Source of the DNA: C-114 sp963745405
GTDB taxonomy: Bacteria; Chloroflexota; Limnocylindria; Limnocylindrales; CSP1-4
Length of the DNA stretch: 64,000 bases
Assembly (NCBI GenBank): GCA_963745405.1
Contig: CAVUWY010000002.1
Location: 1,426,001-1,490,000 of the forward strand
Direction: 5' to 3'
Part shown: positions 43,570-51,377 of the stretch, piece after piece
Layout: each line of letters begins with the position of its first letter
How positions within the stretch are numbered: the stretch's first letter is position 1
Made by a program: the position numbers and the translations under genes
The notes under the pieces: model-generated
Seen by the model: the letters and a program-made list of their open reading frames with translations, nothing else
What the model was told of the DNA's origin: nothing
Database searches by the model: none

Positions 43570-43848
43570 TCAGGCGTTGTCGATCTCGCGGGAGATCGCC
43601 CGGCCGATGAAGCGGGCGGCCTCGGCGCTCTTGCCGCCGAGGCGCTGCCCGTCGTCCTGCTCGAGGGCGACCATGAGGTCGGCGAGCATGCCGTCGAGGA
43701 CGGGCGTCCGGACGAGGGAGCCGTCGGCGAAGGCCCGCTCGAGGCGATCGACGGCCCGCCGGGTGATCTCGACCGTGTGGCCCTTCTCCTCGAGGATGGC
43801 TCGGAACTCCGCGCGGGCCGTTTCGGCCGCGGGGCCGGTGGAGGCCAC
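43570..43848 (-). CDS. small helical protein of unknown function
   Basis: A 92-residue soluble, charged, probably all-helical protein (RAEFRAILEEKGHTVEITRR, then LDGMLADLMVALEQDDGQRL). ATG 43848 lies 5 bp after the stop of the upstream GNAT gene, so it is the second gene of that operon. Coding composition is good. No family recognised. Confidence 0.65.
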   Translation of the reverse strand: MASTGPAAETARAEFRAILEEKGHTVEITRRAVDRLERAFADGSLVRTPVLDGMLADLMVALEQDDGQRLGGKSAEAARFIGRAISREIDNA

Positions 43849-43853
43849 CGCGG

Positions 43854-44543
43854 TCAGCCCTGCCCGACCGGCGAGCGATCTGTCCCAGGTCGCGCGGCGC
43901 CCGCGGCCTCATCCCCGTCGGATCCGCCCGGGCCGGCCGCGACCAGGCCGGGCACGGCACCCACCGCTGTCGTCCCCGCCGCCGCCCGGATGGCCTGCCA
44001 TTCGGCGGCCAGGATGCTCATCGATACCTCGTCCCAATAGCGCCCGTCGCGGAGGATCGACTCGCGCGACCGACCTTCGACGATGAATCCGACCTTGCGA
44101 TAGGAACGGATGGCCCGTTCGTTGAAGGCGAAGACGGTCAGCCCGACGCGGTGCAGCCCGAGGTTCTCGAAGGCGTGGCCGAGCATGAGCCGGGTCGCCT
44201 CGGTGCCATAGCCGTGGCCCCAGCAGTCCTTCTCGCCGATGGTGATGTGGTAGAGGGCCGTCCCGTTGTCGCCGTCGAGCTGGCTGAAGGCGCACGTCCC
44301 GATGAGCCGGCCGGTCTCCCGGATATGGACCGCGAGGGCCAGCGAATCGGAACCGACGACGCGAGCGGCGAAGAAGCGCTCGATCTCGTCGGGGCGCATC
44401 GGCCCATCCTGGTAGCGGGTCAGGCGGGCGACCGCCGGGTCGCCGTACCAGCGACGGAACGCGGTGAGGTTCCCCGGCACGTGCCGGCGGAGGACGACCG
44501 ACTCACCGGCCAACGCCTCCGGGAACCACGATCGGAGTGGCAT
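43854..44543 (-). CDS. RimJ/RimL-type GNAT N-acetyltransferase
   Basis: A 229-residue acetyltransferase of the ribosomal-protein-serine/alanine type. Family features are LRRHVPGNLTAFRRWYGDPA, GTCAFSQLDGDNGTALYHIT, the acetyl-CoA loop KDCWGHGYGTEATRLML and LGLHRVGLTVFAFNERAIRS. The last 45 residues are a Gly/Ala/Pro tail with no domain. The start ATG 44543 has TACCGT seven bases upstream, in a shared divergent promoter with the DNA ligase gene. Target unknown. Confidence 0.85.
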   Translation of the reverse strand: MPLRSWFPEALAGESVVLRRHVPGNLTAFRRWYGDPAVARLTRYQDGPMRPDEIERFFAARVVGSDSLALAVHIRETGRLIGTCAFSQLDGDNGTALYHITIGEKDCWGHGYGTEATRLMLGHAFENLGLHRVGLTVFAFNERAIRSYRKVGFIVEGRSRESILRDGRYWDEVSMSILAAEWQAIRAAAGTTAVGAVPGLVAAGPGGSDGDEAAGAARPGTDRSPVGQG

Positions 44544-44550
44544 CGAGGGG

Positions 44551-44562
44551 ACGGTATACCAT
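44551..44562. promoter_or_regulatory. compact divergent promoter, two abutting -10 elements
   Basis: ACGGTATACCAT contains TACCGT on the minus strand (44551-44556) and TACCAT on the plus strand (44557-44562). Each is exactly seven bases from its start codon (ATG 44543 minus, ATG 44570 plus). Only 26 bp separate the two start codons, and the centre GGTATACC is a perfect palindrome. Confidence 0.6.
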
Positions 44563-44569
44563 CGGGACC

Positions 44570-46264
44570 ATGCGCCGCTGGAGCGAGATCGCGGAGCGCG
44601 TCGCGGCCACCACGCGGACCTCCGAGAAGACCCGGCTCCTCGCCGACGAGCTCCGCGGCCTGCCGCCCGACGAGCTGCCCGTGGCTGCCATGTTCTGGAC
44701 GGGACGCCCCTTCGCGGAGGCGGACAGCCGGGCGACCGGCCTCGGCTGGCGGGCCATGGCGGGCGCCGTCGCCCGGGTCGCCGCGACCGATGAGGCCGCG
44801 CTCGGCGCGGCCTACGACCGCCACAGCGATCTCGGCCTGGCCGTCGCCGACGTCCTCGCCGAGGGGGCGGTCCAGCCAGACCCAGCGGTCTCGCCGTCCC
44901 TGGCCGAGGTCGCCCGGGCGTTCGCCGAGATCCAGGCCGCGAGCGGTACGGCGGCCAAGGCCGCCCGCTTCGAGGAACTCCTCCGCCGCTGCGACCCGCT
45001 CACCGCCCAGTACGTCGTCAAGATCCTCGGCGGTGAGCTCCGGATCGGGCTCCGCGACGGACTCCTCGAGTCGGCGGTCGCCCAGGCATTCGACCGCCCC
45101 CTCGCCGACGTCAAGCGGGCCAGCCAGCTCGTCGGCGACATCGGGGCGACCGCGATCCTCGCCCGCGACGATCGGCTCGCCGAGGCCGCCCCCCAGGTAT
45201 TCCATCCGATCAAGCCGATGCTCGCCTCGCCGGCCGAGGACGCCGCCGAGATCCTCCGCCGCCTCGGTCCCACGGTCTGGGTGGAGGACAAGTACGACGG
45301 CATCCGGGCCCAGCTCCATCGGTCAGGCGACGACGTCCGCATCTACAGTCGCGACCTCAACGACGTGAGTGGCGGCTATCCCGAGGTCGTCGCCGGGGCG
45401 GTCGGGCTCGGCTGGGACGGCATCCTCGACGGCGAGCTCCTCGCCTGGCGGGACGGGACGGTCCTCCCGTTCCTCGCCCTCCAGACCCGCCTCGGCCGCA
45501 AGGCGCCGAGCCAGGCGATCCTCGCCGAGGTGCCGGTCATCTACGTCGCCTGGGACGCCCTCGCCCTTTCGGACCGTGGCCGGCCGCCCGAGGGGCTCCT
45601 CGACCTGCCGCTCGATGAGCGGCGCCGCCGGCTGGAGGGGCTCGACCTGCCGATGGCCGCCGGCGGCGGCGCATTCGCCCTCTCCCGCCTGACGAGCGTC
45701 GAGTCGGTCGACGAGCTCGAGGTCGAGTTCGCCGCCGCCCGGGCTCGCCGCAACGAGGGCCTCATGGTCAAGGACCCGACGAGCCCGTACACGCCCGGCC
45801 GGCGCGGTCTCGGCTGGCTCAAGATGAAGAAGGCGCTGGCCACCATCGATTGCGTCGTCGTCGGGGTCGAGGTCGGCCACGGCAAGCGCCATGGTGTCCT
45901 GTCCGACTACACGTTCGCCGTCCGCGACGAGGCGAACGAGCGGCTCGTCACCATCGGCAAGGCCTACACCGGCCTTACCGACGCCGAGATCGCCGAGATG
46001 ACCCGCTGGTTCGAGGAGCACACGATCGCCCGCCATGGGCGGTACCGCGAGGTCGAGCCGACGGTCGTCGTCGAGGTCGCCTTCGACGTGATCATGCGGT
46101 CGTCCCGCCATCGATCCGGATTCGCCCTCCGCTTCCCGCGGATCGCCCGCCTGCGAACGGACAAGTCGGCCGGTGAGATCGACACCCTGGCCACGGTCGA
46201 ACGCCTCTTCGAGGGGCTCCAGCAGGGGGCCGAGCACCTGGTGACGGCGGGCGCCAGGCGATAG
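44570..46264 (+). CDS. ATP-dependent DNA ligase
   Basis: A 564-residue ligase of the archaeal/LigB-like ATP type. The adenylated lysine is in motif I, VEDKYDGIRAQ (Lys 241). Later motifs include WDGILDGELLAW, RNEGLMVKDPTSPYTPGRRG and GLGWLKMKK (motif V). The N-terminal 200 residues form the helical DNA-binding domain (LTAQYVVKILGGELRIGLRD). It ends with an OB-fold containing VVVEVAFDVIMRSSRHRSGF. It would seal nicks in repair; bacteria usually also have an NAD ligase. The start is decided by TACCAT seven bases upstream. Confidence 0.93.
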   Translation: MRRWSEIAERVAATTRTSEKTRLLADELRGLPPDELPVAAMFWTGRPFAEADSRATGLGWRAMAGAVARVAATDEAALGAAYDRHSDLGLAVADVLAEGAVQPDPAVSPSLAEVARAFAEIQAASGTAAKAARFEELLRRCDPLTAQYVVKILGGELRIGLRDGLLESAVAQAFDRPLADVKRASQLVGDIGATAILARDDRLAEAAPQVFHPIKPMLASPAEDAAEILRRLGPTVWVEDKYDGIRAQLHRSGDDVRIYSRDLNDVSGGYPEVVAGAVGLGWDGILDGELLAWRDGTVLPFLALQTRLGRKAPSQAILAEVPVIYVAWDALALSDRGRPPEGLLDLPLDERRRRLEGLDLPMAAGGGAFALSRLTSVESVDELEVEFAAARARRNEGLMVKDPTSPYTPGRRGLGWLKMKKALATIDCVVVGVEVGHGKRHGVLSDYTFAVRDEANERLVTIGKAYTGLTDAEIAEMTRWFEEHTIARHGRYREVEPTVVVEVAFDVIMRSSRHRSGFALRFPRIARLRTDKSAGEIDTLATVERLFEGLQQGAEHLVTAGARR

Positions 46265-46308
46265 TCCCGGACGGTGGCGTGGACGCCATCCGGACTCGTT
46301 CTCGGGCA

Positions 46309-46314
46309 TATCCT
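46309..46314 (+). promoter_or_regulatory. -10 element, leaderless start of 46321 gene
   Basis: TATCCT six bases before ATG 46321. Confidence 0.5.
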
Positions 46315-46320
46315 TGGCCG

Positions 46321-46974
46321 ATGCTCCAGCAGACAGGCGCCGAACCGTTCGCCATCACCCTGTACACCGATTCTCACATCGTCCGGGGTACGGTCCTCAC
46401 CCGTCACCGCCGGATGTCGGACATCCTCAACCGGCCCGACGAGCCGTTCATCGTCCTCTCGGACGTCGTCATGGACGAATGGGGGAGTCGCGAGCAGCCG
46501 GTCCGGTCCGGCTTCGCCCAGGTCAACCTCGCCTCCGTCCTCTTCGCCGTCGCCGACACCCCCGTTGAGCCGACGCCGGAGCTGCGCCTGGCCAAGGTCC
46601 CCGAGCAGGCGTTCATCTCGCTGCCGCCGTTCAAGATCACCGGTCACATCCATCTCCTGCCCGAGCGGGACCTGCGGGAGGCGCTCGGCGAGCTCACCGG
46701 AGGCTTCATCCCGGTCACCGAGGCGACGTACTGGTCCGACTCCGTCGGGGAGGCCAAGCAGACGGCCATCGCCCTGGCCTTCAATCACGAGCGGGCCCAG
46801 ATCCTCGCGCCGCATCGGGAGGTGGATCCGTGGGCGGGGCTCGATCGGGCCGCGGACGCATCGCCCCGGTCCGGAGACGTGACGGCGGCGGGCCCCGGCA
46901 CGTCCGCCGCGGCGACCGAGTCGGCACCCGGCCAGGTGAACCCGGCCGACGATCCGTGGCGCGACGTCCGCTGA
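46321..46974 (+). CDS. conserved protein of unknown function
   Basis: A 217-residue soluble protein. The first 150 residues are beta-rich and well ordered (FAITLYTDSHIVRGTVLTRH, DEPFIVLSDVVMDEWGSREQ, LPPFKITGHIHLLPERDLRE), suggesting one or two small barrels. The last 50 residues are disordered and Ala/Pro/Gly-rich, ending NPADDPWRDVR. The start is chosen from TATCCT six bases upstream. It lies 56 bp after the ligase and converges on the rhodanese gene. I do not recognise the family and give no function. Confidence 0.65.
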   Translation: MLQQTGAEPFAITLYTDSHIVRGTVLTRHRRMSDILNRPDEPFIVLSDVVMDEWGSREQPVRSGFAQVNLASVLFAVADTPVEPTPELRLAKVPEQAFISLPPFKITGHIHLLPERDLREALGELTGGFIPVTEATYWSDSVGEAKQTAIALAFNHERAQILAPHREVDPWAGLDRAADASPRSGDVTAAGPGTSAAATESAPGQVNPADDPWRDVR

Positions 46975-46990
46975 GGGTGAGGGCTGGGTA

Positions 46991-47833
46991 CTAGCGCTCC
47001 ACCGGCAGGTCGAGCCGATCGCCCCAGTCGGCCCAGCCCCCGTCGTAGACCGCCACATCGTCGTGGCCGAGCAGGGCGAGCACGAAGGCGAGCTTGGTGG
47101 CCGCGATGCCGGAGCCGTCGTAGCAGACCATCCGGCGGCCCCGGGTCACGTTCGCCCGGAGGAGCTGGGACCGCAGCTCGTCGGCTGAGCGGAAGCGCTG
47201 GTTGCCGGGCTCGCTCATCGAGGCGACCGGGACGTTGACCGCACCGGGGATGTGACCGAGGCGTCGCGCGTTGCCCTCGAGGCCCCGGAACTCGGCCGGC
47301 GCGCGGGCGTCGACGAGCTGGGTATCGGCCGAGCCGAGCAGCGCTCGTACGTCGGCCGTGCTGAGGCGGATGCGCATCGTCGAGCGGGGCGTGAACGAGG
47401 CCGGCTCGGGCTCGCGGATCGAGTTCGACAGGGGGCGACCGTCGCTCAGCCAGGCGCTGAATCCGCCGTCGAGGATGCGGACCGACTCGAAGCCGTAGAC
47501 CCGCAGGCTCCACCACACCCGCGATGCGAAGAGCGACGCGGTGTCGTCGTAGAGGACGAGGGTCGTCCCGTCGCCCACTCCGGCCCGGCCGAGGGCGGCG
47601 GCGACCTGGTCCGGTCCGGCCAGGAGGAACAGGCCGCTCGGATCGTTCGCGTCGACGAGGTCGACGGCCCAGTCGAGGTGGACGGAGCCCGGCAGGTGGC
47701 CGGCCAGATGGGCCGCCCGACCGGTGCCGTCGGGTCGCCAGCGGACGTCGAGGACGCGGACCTCCGGTCGACCAAGGTGGTCGGCCAACCAGTCGGCGGA
47801 GGCGAGGAGCTCGGGGCGGGCGAAGCCGCTCAC
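46991..47833 (-). CDS. thiosulfate/3-mercaptopyruvate sulfurtransferase (two rhodanese domains)
   Basis: A 280-residue tandem rhodanese. The first, inactive domain has VRVLDVRWRPDGTGRAAHLA and YDDTASLFASRVWWSL. The second carries the active-site cysteine in MVCYDGSGIAATKLAFVL, after QLVDARAPAEFRG. This is the SseA/TST layout, transferring sulfur from thiosulfate or mercaptopyruvate. GTG 47833 is preferred over ATG 47923 because the longer form would cover the divergent promoter at 47893-47899. It is divergent from the class V aminotransferase gene, another sulfur/PLP-related enzyme. Confidence 0.85.
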   Translation of the reverse strand: MSGFARPELLASADWLADHLGRPEVRVLDVRWRPDGTGRAAHLAGHLPGSVHLDWAVDLVDANDPSGLFLLAGPDQVAAALGRAGVGDGTTLVLYDDTASLFASRVWWSLRVYGFESVRILDGGFSAWLSDGRPLSNSIREPEPASFTPRSTMRIRLSTADVRALLGSADTQLVDARAPAEFRGLEGNARRLGHIPGAVNVPVASMSEPGNQRFRSADELRSQLLRANVTRGRRMVCYDGSGIAATKLAFVLALLGHDDVAVYDGGWADWGDRLDLPVER

Positions 47834-47892
47834 GCTCGAGACGCCGGATCGCAGGACCGGTCGACACGGTCGGGGCGGAAGGCCATCGTGGC

Positions 47893-47899
47893 TATCATA
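47893..47899. promoter_or_regulatory. overlapping divergent -10 elements
   Basis: TATCATA gives TATCAT on plus (eight bases before GTG 47907) and TATGAT on minus (toward the sulfurtransferase, with a leader of about 50 nt). Confidence 0.4.
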
Positions 47900-47906
47900 C
47901 GGAGCC

Positions 47907-49148
47907 GTGGTCTCCCCATTCATGCCCGACGAGGCGAAGATCGTCGCGGTCCGCGAGGCGCTGCCCGCGACCGGCGCCGGGATCTACCTCAACGCCGGAT
48001 CGGTCGGGCCGTTGCCCGCCGAGACCGCCCGGGCGATGACCGAGATCGCCGAGTACGAGCTGACGGTGGGCCGAGGGTCGTACGCCACCTTCCTCGAGGT
48101 GCTCGACCGGATGGCCGAGGCGCGGGCGGCGGTCGCGGCGGTCCTGTCCGCCGACATCGACACGGTGGCCCTCACCCACTCGACGACCGACGGGATGAAC
48201 ATCGGCTCGTGGGGCCACGACTGGCAGCCCGGCGACCGGGCCGTCACGACGAACCGCGAGCACCTCGGTGCCTATGCCCCGCTGCTCGCCATCCAGGAGA
48301 CCCGTGGTATCGACCTCGAGGTCGTCGACGTCGGCGAGGGCGGGGACGACGAGCGGATCATCGCGGCGTTCGAGCGGGCCATCACGCCGCGGACCCGCCT
48401 CGTCTCCGTGTCCCACGTCCTGTGGCCGACCGGCGCGGTCATGCCGGTCCGGGCCATCGCCGACCTCGCTCACGCCCGCGGCGCATTCGTCCTCGTCGAC
48501 GGCGCCCAGGCCGCCGGCGCGATCCCGGTCGACGTCGAGGCCCTCGGCGCCGACGCGTACGCGCTGTCCGCCCAGAAGTGGCTGCTGGGGCCGGAGGGGA
48601 TCGGCGCGCTGTGGGTCAACGCCGCGGCGAACGAGCGCCTGCGACCGACGTTCGGCGGGTATTTCGGCTACGACCGGCCCGGCCTGCTGCCGCCCTACCG
48701 GCGCTTCGACGATGCGCGGCGGCACGAGGTGGGAACGCTCCACTCGCCGTCCGTCGTCGGCTTCGCCCGGAGCTGCGGCTGGCTGGCGATGTACGTCGGG
48801 CTCGACTGGGCCCAGCGCCGCGCCACGTCCCTCGCCGCCCGTCTGGCCGACGCGCTGGCCGCCCTTCCCGGCGTCCGTGTCGTGACGCCCCGCGACCGCA
48901 TCGCGACCCTCGTCACGGCGACGGTCGAGGGCTGGCCCGGCGAGACCGTCCTCGAGGAGCTCGAACGGCGGACGTTCACCATCGCCCGGACCATCCCCGA
49001 CAGCGAGTGGGTCCGCTTCAGCGTCGGCTTCTGGAACACCGAGGCCGAGCTCGACCGGGTGGTCGCACTCATGGGCGAGCTCGCCGCCCACACGCCCGAG
49101 ACGATGCCGGCTCGTCCGACCCTGACGATCATCGGCGAGGGGTCCTGA
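47907..49148 (+). CDS. class V aminotransferase (cysteine-desulfurase/epimerase-like)
   Basis: A 413-residue PLP-dependent enzyme of the aspartate aminotransferase class V group, related to cysteine desulfurases and isopenicillin N epimerase. The PLP lysine is in YALSAQKWLLGPEG, with the phosphate-binding HSTTDGMNIGSW and FVLVDGAQAAGAIPVDVEAL (PLP Asp) before it. GTG 47907 is placed by TATCAT eight bases upstream; ATG 47922 is a possible alternative. The sulfurtransferase is divergent. Desulfurase activity would need a loop cysteine that I cannot place, so the substrate stays open. Confidence 0.85.
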   Translation: MVSPFMPDEAKIVAVREALPATGAGIYLNAGSVGPLPAETARAMTEIAEYELTVGRGSYATFLEVLDRMAEARAAVAAVLSADIDTVALTHSTTDGMNIGSWGHDWQPGDRAVTTNREHLGAYAPLLAIQETRGIDLEVVDVGEGGDDERIIAAFERAITPRTRLVSVSHVLWPTGAVMPVRAIADLAHARGAFVLVDGAQAAGAIPVDVEALGADAYALSAQKWLLGPEGIGALWVNAAANERLRPTFGGYFGYDRPGLLPPYRRFDDARRHEVGTLHSPSVVGFARSCGWLAMYVGLDWAQRRATSLAARLADALAALPGVRVVTPRDRIATLVTATVEGWPGETVLEELERRTFTIARTIPDSEWVRFSVGFWNTEAELDRVVALMGELAAHTPETMPARPTLTIIGEGS

Positions 49149-49149
49149 G

Positions 49150-49551
49150 GTGACCGCCGACGCCCGACCGCCGGTCCGCCGCCGGTCCGCCGTGGAGGTC
49201 CGCTGGCGCCAGTTCCGCAACGCGCCTCGTCCCGTCGTCCGGGCCGTCGTCAGCAGCCTCGTCGTGGCGACCGCCCTCGGCATCGCCTATCTCGTCTACG
49301 ACGTCGCCCTATCGCGCGGCGCCCAGCTGCCGGGCGGAGACCTGCGGACGCTCGCGGTCACCCTCTTCGTCATCGCCGTCCTCGTGGCCGGCAGCCTCGT
49401 CACCTACCTCGTCGTGCCGCTTCCCACGGGCGCCGGGACGAAGGTCGTGCGGACCCCCTGGAGCGCCGCGCTCGGCCTCCTCGCGGCGGCGCCGATCGCC
49501 TACCTCGTCCTCGTCCTGGAGAGCCAGGTACTGAAACCGCTCTTCGTCTGA
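49150..49551 (+). CDS. three-helix membrane protein, function unknown
   Basis: A 133-residue protein with a basic N-terminus (about 35 residues, many Arg) and three hydrophobic segments: AVVSSLVVATALGIAYLVYD, LAVTLFVIAVLVAGSLVTYL and SAALGLLAAAPIAYLVLVLE. The GTG start is 1 bp after the stop of the aminotransferase gene, so it is co-transcribed. No family was recognised. Confidence 0.68.
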   Translation: MTADARPPVRRRSAVEVRWRQFRNAPRPVVRAVVSSLVVATALGIAYLVYDVALSRGAQLPGGDLRTLAVTLFVIAVLVAGSLVTYLVVPLPTGAGTKVVRTPWSAALGLLAAAPIAYLVLVLESQVLKPLFV

Positions 49552-49783
49552 CGAGACGCCGGGGAACGTCGGCGGAAGGCTCGTTCCCCAAGCCGGAGTG
49601 ACCCGCGACCCCTCCCGCGGTGCCGGCGAGTCCCATCCAGTGGCGCGTTGACGCACCACTCCAACGTGCGGGGGACCGCCGGCGGATAGCCCATCGGTAC
49701 CATTCCGCGGTACTCTGGGCTGGGTATCATCCGAGCCGTGGCTGGGAGACCCGGCCGCAGCAGCACGGAGTCGGACACCGTTC

Positions 49784-50104
49784 GTGGACCAATCCCTCGA
49801 ACAGCAGCACCACCTCGTCCTTCCGCAACTCCGGGGTCAACCGGCCTATGCGCGCCCGTCACGGGCCGTCGCCGAGGTCACGCCCCGGCCGTTCGATCCG
49901 GACGACCTGCCCCTCGAGGTCGAGATGACGCCGGACGAGCGTGAGTTCGCCGAGGCGCTGCCGGCCCGCGCCTACCTCGGCCCCTATCAGAACGGCCACA
50001 CGCCGCCGGCCGCCGCGAACGGCCACGCCAACGGCCACAGCCTGCTGCCGCGCCCGTTCCGGATCCGCGCGCTGGTCGGACGCTCCCGCGGCTCGGACCA
50101 GTAG
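49784..50104 (+). CDS. small proline-rich protein, function unknown
   Basis: A 106-residue hydrophilic protein with FDPDDLPLEVEMTPDEREFA and YLGPYQNGHTPPAAANGHAN, probably disordered. Coding composition is good. GTG 49784 is the first start. TATCAT at 49725-49730 may drive it with a leader of about 47 nt. It precedes the tRNA gene. A shorter frame from GTG 49738 overlaps it and looks worse. No family recognised. Confidence 0.5.
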   Translation: MDQSLEQQHHLVLPQLRGQPAYARPSRAVAEVTPRPFDPDDLPLEVEMTPDEREFAEALPARAYLGPYQNGHTPPAAANGHANGHSLLPRPFRIRALVGRSRGSDQ

Positions 50105-50161
50105 CCGACCCTTCCCGACGCGGCTCCCGAAGAACCCCATGTCATCGCCGACCCGGCGCTA

Positions 50162-50199
50162 GCGTGCCCGCCGGTCAGGCGTGCCCGCCGGTGTAGCAT
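50162..50199 (+). promoter_or_regulatory. upstream region of tRNA-Ile with direct repeat and -10
   Basis: GCGTGCCCGCCGGT occurs twice (50162-50175 and 50179-50192, 17 bp apart). TAGCAT at 50194-50199 ends ten bases before the tRNA 5' end. Confidence 0.4.
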
Positions 50200-50209
50200 C
50201 GCTCGCGGC

Positions 50210-50285
50210 GGGGGAGTAGCTCAGCGGTTAGAGCAGCGGTCTTATACACCGCCTGTCGGTGGTTCGAGTCCACCCTCCCCTACCA
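50210..50285 (+). tRNA. tRNA-Ile (anticodon UAU), CCA encoded
   Basis: A 76-nt cloverleaf: acceptor GGGGGAG / CTCCCCT (one G-U pair at the end), D arm GCTC / GAGC, anticodon stem GCGGT / ACCGC with loop CTTATAC, variable CTGTC, T arm GGTGG / CCACC with loop TTCGAGT, discriminator A and encoded CCA. The anticodon (50243-50245) is TAT, which would read AUA. Most bacteria read AUA with a lysidine-modified CAU tRNA, so this is unusual. Confidence 0.9.
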
Positions 50286-50325
50286 GCTCCGCAACGCGGC
50301 CGCCGGGCGAGGCGTCTCAGCGGCC

Positions 50326-50955
50326 GTGCGGATCCCACGATCGAGTACGGCTCGGCGCGCGCTCGCCCTGTTCATCCCGGCCGCGGTCGCGGTCACCCTC
50401 TCCTGCGGGCTCGCCTATGCGCTCGTCCATTTCGAGCTCCGAGCCGGCGCGAACGATCCCCAGCAGCAGCTCGCCGAGGACGCCGCGGCGGCGCTCGATG
50501 CCGGCGCGGCCCCATCGTCGGTGGTCGGTCCGAAGAAGGTCGACGTCGCGGCCAGCCTCGCTCCGTTCGTCGTCATCTTCGACTCGAACGGTGCCGTCGT
50601 GGCGACCGACGGCACGCTCGACGGGCACGACCCGATCCCGCCGAAGGGCGTGCTCGACTCGGCCCGCGAGAACGGTCCGGATGCCGTCACCTGGCAGCCG
50701 CGGGAGGGCGTCCGGGTGGCGACCGTGACGGTCAGCTGGAGCGGTGGATCGGTCCTGGCCGGCCGCTCCCTGCGGGTCGTCGAGCATCGCACAGACCAGG
50801 TCCTGTGGATGACGGCCGCCGGTTGGGCGATCGCCGTGGTCGTGCTCGCGACGGCCGCGATCGTCGCGGCCCGTGTATGGCCGACGGCTCTTGACCGCAA
50901 CGGGGCGAGGCCCGGTCGGCCGGACCATACGAACGGCGGCGGCTCCGGCTCCTAG
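50326..50955 (+). CDS. membrane-anchored extracytoplasmic protein, function unknown
   Basis: A 209-residue protein with two membrane segments: LFIPAAVAVTLSCGLAYALV near the N-terminus and WMTAAGWAIAVVVLATAAIV near residue 165. Between them lies a soluble domain of about 120 residues (ASLAPFVVIFDSNGAVVATD, then VATVTVSWSGGSVLAGRSLR), the layout of small sensor domains without a kinase. GTG 50326 lies 40 bp after the tRNA. No downstream partner indicates a signal system. Unknown function. Confidence 0.68.
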   Translation: MRIPRSSTARRALALFIPAAVAVTLSCGLAYALVHFELRAGANDPQQQLAEDAAAALDAGAAPSSVVGPKKVDVAASLAPFVVIFDSNGAVVATDGTLDGHDPIPPKGVLDSARENGPDAVTWQPREGVRVATVTVSWSGGSVLAGRSLRVVEHRTDQVLWMTAAGWAIAVVVLATAAIVAARVWPTALDRNGARPGRPDHTNGGGSGS

Positions 50956-51001
50956 TCGGCCGGTCCGAAACAAGCGGTCGGGCGCGGCGCCCGGTTCCGA
51001 G

Positions 51002-51229
51002 TTACTCGATCCGCTCCCACGGTTGGGTCTGGTCCTCAGCCGGTTCCTCGCCGGGCCGATGGATCAGCGACTGACCCTCCTCGGCTGACTGCGCGGCGGC
51101 CGCCTCAGCTTCCGCCGCCGCCCGCTCCATCTCCGGCGAGACCCCTCCGCCTGCCGACTGAGCGGCTGCGGCCTCTGCCGCGATCTCACCGGGGACATCA
51201 CCCCAGTCCGTCCGCTGATCCTCGCTCAT
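51002..51229 (-). CDS. small acidic Ala/Glu-rich protein
   Basis: A 75-residue protein from ATG 51229, strongly acidic and helical, with two similar blocks (EIAAEAAAAQSAGGG and EAEAAAAQSAEEG) that suggest an internal duplication. It ends DQTQPWERIE. Upstream in-frame starts run into the divergent gene's region and lose coding character. No family known. Confidence 0.5.
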   Translation of the reverse strand: MSEDQRTDWGDVPGEIAAEAAAAQSAGGGVSPEMERAAAEAEAAAAQSAEEGQSLIHRPGEEPAEDQTQPWERIE

Positions 51230-51365
51230 CGTCCATGTCCCCGAGCGTGCCGTCGGGCGGTCGTGGTTCGCCCCCGACCCGGGCCCGATCGCGCGGACGA
51301 CCATCCTAGCGCCGCCCCGGCCAGGTCGGCCCGGGCGGGCGGTTGTCGGACGGCAGAGGCAGGCG

Positions 51366-51371
51366 TAAGGT
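51366..51371 (+). promoter_or_regulatory. -10 element, leaderless start of homocysteine methyltransferase gene
   Basis: TAAGGT six bases before ATG 51378. Confidence 0.45.
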
Positions 51372-51377
51372 CCGGTC

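Noticed and set aside
49738..49944. 68-codon frame from GTG 49738 with TATCAT seven bases upstream
   Set aside because: The -10 fits a leaderless start, but the protein is Arg/Pro noise. The overlapping 106-aa frame at 49784 has better coding character. Kept only as a doubt.
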